A stretch of 64,000 nt of DNA. Origin: Opisthorchis felineus (Eukaryota; Platyhelminthes; Trematoda; Opisthorchiida; Opisthorchiidae). Within the stretch, counting starts at the first letter, position 1. Each line of letters opens with the position of its first letter. Of this stretch, positions 40,601-49,600 are shown in pieces. The notes beneath the pieces were generated by a model. The model searched no databases and had not been told where the DNA came from. It was given only the letters and a program-made list of their open reading frames with translations. The DNA lies in NCBI GenBank assembly GCA_004794785.1, contig SJOL01001480.1:107826-171825 (forward strand). The letters run 5' to 3'. Made by a program: the position numbers and the translations under genes.

Positions 40601-43600
40601 CGATCTGTCGGCCAACGGTTCAACACTTAACTGTTTGGCCACGAGTGGCTGATCAGCAGTTTGATTAGCTCTCAGTTAGACAGGGCATAGCGCCACTTAA
40701 CGGAAACCAGAGAATATGGGCACCCGTTGATTGACTGGCTCCTCGAGTGACGACTTCTCAGAAGGAAGTGTCACACATCCAGTGAAATTATCCTTCCTGT
40801 GAGCTGCTTATTGGTTCATGTTATTGTGGGGAGATATGCTAATATTCAGTAGAGATTTCATCCTGTCAGTGAAGCCAATATGTGCTGAAGAGCCAAGGAG
40901 CACTGTACAACCGTTTGATCCTTGTTGGGAATCATCAGCAGGGAGCATCTTGCGAAACTCAGAGAGTTTCGAACCCGCGACCTTCCGGCCTGCGGTTGAA
41001 CACGCTCAACTACGAGCGGCTTGTCAGCGTTGTGACTAACTCGCACTTAGCGTAGTCACTTGAACAGACTTCAGGTACATTGTGGCCAGGTTAAGAATGT
41101 TACTTGGACGCAGAAACCATGGTTTTCTGTTTAGTTGCGTAGAAGACTACACAAAGTTCACATGGTGTGTGTCGCATCACACAACACGCTTCATTTAATT
41201 CGTCATTGCGGATATCTTTGGTTATTGAGCTTCACTATTCCCTTCTGTCTAGATGGCTTTTCGTTATCTGTCGTGGATACTGTTCCCCATGCTTGCCGTC
41301 TACTGCGGCTATTCGTTAGTCTACCAAGAGCATCGTGGTTGGTACTCCTGGGTGCTGTCCATGCTCTACGGATTTTTGCTGACTTTTGGTAAGTGTGCGG
41401 TTTGGAACTTCTTGTTTAGGCTTCACTCTTCTCGCTTTCTGAAGTGCCTCGTTCCCCGAGGTCGATCAAGTTTTCTTGGAAGGTTCTGCACAAAGGCTTT
41501 GTTTGTTACTTACTATCTGTTTTTCCACACTCCCCATCGCGAACCCGAAGAGATTTCGCTCCTTTGGAAATGTGTTCCTTTTCGAGGAGTCACTGTAGCA
41601 GATTTAGCACCAGATTTATAGGAGAAAATCTCGGTTTTCATATATTTTTACGGTGAAAATCATCCCCTCACTTGTTTTATTTTGCATCTTTGGGTCGCGT
41701 ACTCTTTGATTCTCACGGCAGCTCAAGATCTGAAGTTGAACATTTGACCGAATCCACTTCTGGGATTCCACTGCTCCAGGTGACCTGGAAGTATCTGAAC
41801 TCACATGCCACTCTCGGGTTGCATACCCTGCATACCACTGCAGAACAGTCTGCTTTTGTTTTTCTTTGGTTTCGTTTTTCGTTCTTCTGCTACTGGCTTT
41901 GATATATGCGGATGGATTTGTCAGATTCGTTCCCTTATTGGTACGCCCATCTAGGTGAATTTTCATGACCTCGTACGAATGTGTACGAATGTGCAGTTCA
42001 GTTCATGGTTGTACGTCGGCTGGGATATTGCCAGGGCGCCCACACCTTGACAGGGGGATGATTAGGGTCCTCAACCAAAGCCTTTGTCCCAAAAGGCTGA
42101 CCGCAAAGTAGTGATGTTTGGCGAGAAATGCATGTACATTACCATTACACGTTGCCACATGTTTCACCCCCCAACCTGAAGGACCAGGCGACTGTTTTCG
42201 TCAGACCTCTAACCACTGACCAACCTAGTATGAGAGACTGCGAGTGTCGCGCGGACACCCCCGAGTAAAGCTCAGTGGGTCGCTGAGGTGCACAAACCGT
42301 CACACCACGATAAGGTCCACTCTCTTCATGACGGTACAAATGTGTTTAAGTATGTGATCACGACCCACTGTTTGTAACCTGATTGTAGTAGGACGGTCCG
42401 TGTTGCATGTCTATACCTTCACATCGAGGCTCTCTAGTTTTTTTTCATATGCACTCTAAGTTGGCCTGATAGGAACCTCAAGATGTTACCGAAGATGTTT
42501 TATTGTCAAACTAATAATGGAGGGGGCATTTATGCAGCAGTTGAGGTTCCTTACACCATAGGTTAACATCTTAACGTCACGTTGCGACATCCTAAGATTC
42601 CTATCACGACGTGTTTCGTTCCTCATTGGTCTCAAGAAGGAATAATAACACCGGGACATCTCAGCATGAAAGGTTATGTGCACTGTCGCTGCATGATGGT
42701 CTACGGTGTTTAGTGTGTCCTATCAGTCCCGGCTCAGCTGTACCCCTATAACTTAGCATGAACAACTGCATGCATATCGGACTTGATTGAAGCCACTCAT
42801 TTACTACAGCTGATTGCACCAAAGCTTGAAGCTTCTTTCCAGTCCAAGATGTAGTAGACATTGGTGCACATGGAACAGATAGTATAATAAGATAATCGTT
42901 CAGCTGTTGCACCTTTTCGGTGCCTAGCTGCCATGCTACCAGAAAGAAGCACGAGGGCTGAGATACTGCCAGGTTTTCCAAGCCTAGACAGGGGAAGTCC
43001 GGATGCAGAGGCCGGGTTCGAACCACGGACCTTCCGGTCAGTAAATTCGCGCTCTAACCACTGAGCCATCTCCTCCCCCTGGTGCACACAGATGACCTAC
43101 ACACTACAACCATAACTGGAGGCAATACGTTCAACTTGGGCTCGAGACAGCACAGCGGTTAAGGCGTGAGCTGATTGACCGGAAGGTTCGTGGTTCGAAC
43201 CCAACCTCAGCATCTCGACTGCTCCTGTTTAGGCTTGGGAAACCCGGGAAGTTTCTTAGTCCTCGTGCTTCCTTCGGTTGATATAGCAGCTACGCACCGA
43301 AAGGTGTTACAGTTGAGCGATTATTTATTAACATTTCTATTATCCTCTTTATTGTTATTACCATATGTTTTTACCAGGTGAACGGCAGTCTGTAGAGCGA
43401 ACATCATCGATACCAGATGAAATTGTTTGCTCCTTTCTTCAGGGCCCGAAAATTTGGTTCTCCTTAGTGCGCAGAGGTGTAGGGATAGGAGGCAATGCAG
43501 AGCCGGCAACAAGTTACAAGGCAATGCGATCAGCCAATGACGGTCTGAATCCGATTCAAGGGCTGCCGACCAATCGTCTCAGTATTCCACAGTGTACAAC

Positions 43601-46600
43601 TGAAAGTCATCACGAGCCATCTAGTCAAAAATCTTCATTTGTTTCAGTCAGCAATACGGATAAACAATCGCAGCATAGACCGCCTGACACAAACTGCCAA
43701 CAAACTAAATCAGGAGCCGAACCAATCGCAATCAAGCGAATTCGGATAGCCAGGGCGGTATTCGGAACAGCGTCCAGGAAGATTGTTTGTCCACTAATAA
43801 AAGCACACTGATTTGCCTAATAAAATGAAAGTTCTCAGGAACGGACCGAAGTTTTTCCTTGATCAATTTCCATGTTCACAACAGAGGGTAGCTCATTTTC
43901 CTTTTGGAGCGATTCGCGCATTCTTTGGGAGAACCTCCTCAATTAGCGGTTTTTGCATCTATGGATTTTTCTGTAGCTATTTTGTCCTGTTCGCTTACAC
44001 CTGTTCCATTATCTTCCACCTTGCTCCTATACAGGGTTCATCATGATGACACCACAGTTGTTTATCAACTATAAACTCAAATCAGTCGCCCATCTGCCCT
44101 GGCGCATGTTAACCTACAAAGCTTTGAACACGTTTATTGATGATTTGTTCGCATTTGTGATTCGAATGCCTACGCTCTATCGAATCGGATGTTTACGTGA
44201 TGGTGAGTCGTGTTCTCGTTTGTTTTCGCTGTATTTGTTTATGTGTTTTAATGACCGGCGCGCCTCATCTTTACCTTCATTTGTTTTTGTCTGAAATTGA
44301 TTTGTTTCCGCCCAAAGCACTTTAACGTCCGATTCTTCCGCAAGTAACATCATCTCGGCTTTGTTGCACGTGGAGTTGGAACTTGAACAAGACCACACTT
44401 GGTCACTTTTGTTTATCATAGTGCCATATGAGGTGAACTCCGATCGCTTGTCTATTACCGAACACTTATTAGGCGATCATAACAAACGCATTTGGAGAAT
44501 TTGAAGCGTAAGCACTCCTACTGATCGATTCGTCGTAGGGAAATCAAATCGGATACCTTGTCCTACGAACAACCTACCCTATTCGAGCCAGGTACGAATC
44601 GGCTGCCACATGCGGAATGCCGCAAAAGGTTCCGCTTATTGACAAACGATGTCCCTGAACCATTACTGAAGTTTGCCGGGAACGCCTGTGATCCTGAGAC
44701 AGGGTGTATCACAGGTCACGGTTGCTCGCAAACATGATCCAGTCACGCATCCAAAAGCCTTCGTGCATCTTTTAAAATACCTAGCTATCCCTGATGCCCC
44801 TACCTGTATTAATGTCTTCTATCACCTCCGGGATACTCGAATTCCCGCTTTTGTTGTTGGGGTTCTGTTGCCGATGACAGTGTGGGAGCGAGATTTTTGC
44901 GCAAACGTATATCGGGTACTCCAGTGAATCCTTGTGTGTATGTGATCTAACAATCTCACAGAAGTCGCTGAAAGGAAGTGCAACATTCTGAGCAACCTTC
45001 TTCAAACTTCGGAACAATTCATCCTGAGTTTCTAATCCACTGCTTAGTATACACCCATGTCTGTTATGAGCAGCATCCTTTAGGAAATAAAACCACCTGA
45101 ATATGGTAAATTTTTTCTCTCAAGCAAACGCATTGTAAATACCGCACCAGGTCCCCTGGCTTGATTCAGGTTTTCATTGAAGGCTATTGGGCTTGATATT
45201 TAAGTCTCTTATAAACAGCAGTCTTTATTTTACCTGGAACTCACAAAATTCCAAGTCGTTTCTGTGGCATCAAGATAGCTCCGTGTTTAAGGTATGAACT
45301 TACTGACTAGAAGGTCCGCGGTTCGAACCTAACCCCGGCATATCGACTACTCCTGTTTAGGCTTAGGTAACCCGGCACTGTCTCAGCCCTCGTGATTCCT
45401 TTGAGTGGCATGGCAACTATGCACCAATCATTACTATTAATTTATTCTTTGACAGGATCAAAATTTTGACCATCCGATTCTGCGGCATACTTTAGGGAGC
45501 TCAAGTCAGCAATTCAGCGGGCGAGATAGACGAGACCGACTATGTCATTAATTAACTGCCTACTGGGTTATCGGCATTCTTTTTCAAGCATGTATGTTGC
45601 GAGCTCCAAACTCCTAGTGTCAAACATTCTGAACAAACCTACCCTGTTAGATATCCATTATTCTCCAGCACGTCATCGGAGATCAGCCACATATGTGTTG
45701 CGTGTACTTTTCAGTGCATGCGAGAAGATGAGCACATAAACAAAAAGGGCAAATAATTACTAAAACGGTGTTAAGTTGAATCATTAGCCGATGTGATTTA
45801 CATCTAAAGTAGAGCGCCCAACTCGACTTCACCTACACAAATCCACAAAACTCGTAGACAACACTTGAGAGATGGCGAGATGGCTCAGTGGTTAGAGTGC
45901 GAATTTGCTGACCGGAAGGTCCGTGGTTCGAACCCGACCTCTGCCTCTCGACTTCCCCTGTGTAGCCTTAGGCAACCTGGCAGTATCCCAACCCTCGTGC
46001 TTCCTTCCGGTGGCATGGCAGTTGGGTACCGAAAGGGTGCTACAGCTGAACGATTTTTTTACTTGAGAGAAATCTTCACATGAAGTGAATAAGATAAACA
46101 ATAATCGTTCAGCTGTAGCATCCTTTCGGCATCTAACTGCCAAGCCACCCGAAGGAGACACGAGAGCTGAGATATTGCCACGTCACCCAGAAGCAGTGAA
46201 GTGAACTGTAAGATCTAGGACCTAGCCCCATCCCGAATTCATCCCAATTTCCCCTAGCCTGTCGGCTGTAACATTTATTCCCCGAGACCTAACGCCAATT
46301 AAACCTGCTAGTAAAAAGTGATCTTGTTGATTCACTCCCCTTCTGCATTAAAACTCAACCATACTTGCAACACGGCTACTTAATCCGTTGAGGTGTTTGT
46401 GTCAAAAGGGAAACGAAGCTGACGAATAAATCCAGAGAGCTCAAGATAGCTCAGTGGTTAAGGCGAGAACTTGCTGACCGGAAGGTTCGTAGTTCGAACC
46501 CGCATCTCGACTGCTCCTGTCTATGTTTGGGCATCTTAGCATTATGTATAACCTTGTGCCTCCTAAGCATGGCATGACAGGTAGGAGTCAAAAGGGTGTT

Positions 46601-49600
46601 ACAGTTGAAAGATTATTATTTTTATCATTACTACTATTATTTGTCTACAGATTGGTTTTCTGAACTATTCTGAAACTCTTGTTCATGATATCCTTCAGCC
46701 GGGTGTGCAGTGCATATATCCTCTCGTCGTTCACTTGGCTAATACTTGCTTCTCCCCTTGTTATATATATATATATATATATATATATCTTGAATGGGGA
46801 GACTTCATTGAATGTATAGATCTCGGTTGAGGAAACGCCGTTTTAAATTCGAAATGAAGCGCCACCGGCGTTCTACGCAAGACTTTTTTTGCTCACGGAC
46901 ACCGATAATCGTGAGTTCGATCGTCAGGTTAATGACACCTGTCCACTAGGTCTGCGTTGCAACCACGTACGCAGTACAGTACTGCGTTCCTATGAGAAAT
47001 TAGGTTTTCCAAAGGTTACAAACACCCAACAAGAACCTGTACTCTCAGCACCACTGTCTCTGCACAAACCGGTTGTTGGCCGGTAAATCCTGTTCAGCTG
47101 CCACCCACTGGTAATCTTTCCAGTGTCGTGCGCTTCTAATGAATGGTCGAAATTGGACGAGGCCGATTATGCGCTCCGTTTGTCACGAATCGGATACCGA
47201 TCGATGCTGCAGATCGGCAGTTCACACTGGCGTTCTCTCGAGGAAGGTAGTAGTATTGTCCACTTTCCCAACGTGTTTGGTAGCTCAGCTAAGGTTTTCA
47301 CGTTGAGTAGAAAGACGAGAGTTCAAACCGATAAAACAACGACTGAGGCCTGGCTTACTTCGCGCACCCCATTCTAAAGTAGTCGTTTATGGAGTGCTCA
47401 AGGCCAGTGGTGGCGTGGATGATGTGCCAGGTGATTCAAGACCGGGATTCAACCAGTATTTTTGTAGCCGGTCAATGTGGGGCTTATGTTTGGCTGGTTT
47501 TGAACAATATTGTCCATCTATTTACCCGGGGATGGTTTTCTCGGCCTTAGTCTACAGCTCGCCAGGGTCCGATGCGTTTTTCGAACAAAATATTCCTCTA
47601 ATTGAGCAAATCCAGTTTGGCATAACGGAAAACAGTCTTGTTTTTTTCGTTTTATTGTGGTTACTGGTTTTCTTGTTCAGTTCCGAATGAATCACTCGAC
47701 CGAACCGCTTCTCTTTCTCTGGTTTCTGTCCTTGCTTGACTGCCTGTTCGATTCGCTCTTGTCAGTTTTTACCGTATGTTGTTTCTTCCATCTTTAACCT
47801 CAAGTAAAAATTTTGGTTATGCACAAACAACTTTCTGTCTGTTATCTCCTCGGTACTGTGAACAATCGGACGTTCGCCGAGACTATCGCAGTCTACTGCA
47901 TTGGGTCAGACATAATTAATTGCCGGCTTGGTTGTGTTGGAAAACAGATGAGTCGTTGGTTTATCCACCGGAATCCTTCAATTCCATATCTTGAGGAAGA
48001 CGTTCTTTGTTTTGTGCGCGCACTTCGGTTGTTTGGCCTTGTTTCTCTGGATTGTGTCTTTCTTTTTTCTTTCTTGAATTCTTATAAACTTTTGGGTCCC
48101 CAACATCATGGTGTCTGCCCTATTGTTTAGGCCAGTTTCTCACTGAAGATGACCAGCTTCGTAGTTATCTCGTTTAGGGACACATGAAATATTTTCCCGA
48201 AAGCGTCGCCCTTCTCACTACCTGGCCTTTTTTTGGAAAGCAGTTCTCACCGTAACGTAGTTGAATGCCACTCAAAGGCCGTCCCAACCTCTGAGTAAAC
48301 TTGCTAAACGTTGAACAGCTTGGGACATGGAAGGGGCTGTATGCATCTCAGACAATGTTGATACAATCCGACACAGCGAATGTCTGTGACATCGACTAGG
48401 AACCGCAACACTTGCATATATACGCAGCAAGTAAATGACTTGTGTAATTCACCGGTGAGAACGGAGTGCCAGATGGAACTCCATGGCAAAAAAGCTGTCC
48501 TATGGTGACGTGACATGTCTATCGTAAATGCTCTCAAGTTGTGCATTCATGTATCTTGACCACAACTTGTCCTATGGACAAAACTTGCCTATCACTAGAA
48601 AAGTATCTTACTCGTGGTAGCTCATTGGCTCAGGCGCGAAATTACTCACCGGAATGTTCGTGGTTCGAATCCGACTTCTGCATCTCGACTTCCCCTCTCT
48701 AGGCTTCGGCAACCTGGCAATATCCCAGCCCTCGTGTCTCCTTCGGGTGGCATGGCAGCTAGGCACCGAAAGGGTTTTACAGCTGAACGATTATTTTTAT
48801 AGAACTTATCTTGAAATTTCCTGAACGTTCCTCTTCGTGTCTAGATCAAACGTCTTCATTTTCTGATCAGGTAGTGAAGTACGAGGGTCTTAAACTGTGT
48901 ATTAATCCTGCAGCTTAAGCCTCCATGTAATAGTAAATAATGATTAATCGTTCACCTGTCACACCCTTTTGGTGCATAGCTGCCTGCCACCTGAAGGGAA
49001 TACATGGGCTGAAATACTGTTAGATTGTCCAAGCCTTTGTAGGAGAAGTCGAGATGCCTGGATTGGATGCGGACTACGGACCTTCCAGTTTGTAGGTTCC
49101 CGCCTTTACCAATGAGCCATGCCGAGCTCTGTGGATTACATCCGCCTACTGCGACCGCCGAGGAGACCGGCTGAAGTAGATCGCTCAAGAGTGGTAGGCA
49201 CCATAGGGGAGGATACGTTCCAGACTGTTGTTTTTGCCTGGACTGTTTTCATCCCCACGAAAATACGTTCATTATTGAGTTTAATATACTAGTGTAGTTT
49301 CTGATAAGATGGTTCATTTACCTAAGCTCTCACAATCCTAAACGCTTGAACCAATTTTTTAAGCCGACAAAAATTCGTCCAGACCACCCCAAACCAATCA
49401 CCATAAATTGGTGGCGATCGCTGATGTAAAAGTGTTTTACTGTATTAAGCATCCAGTGGGTCGGACGGTTCCGGGGCTGCAGTTCGTTCCTTGTGGTCGT
49501 TATTACAGGAGCCTACTGCCTTTACAAGTTCTATACAACTGGTCCGAACACCCTGGCTCGTGAGTCGTACCGTATGTCTCACTTTTGGGGTCTTTTTTCT

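Noticed and set aside
46762..46788. Replication origin or regulatory AT tract
   Set aside because: A plain TA microsatellite with no other supporting signal.
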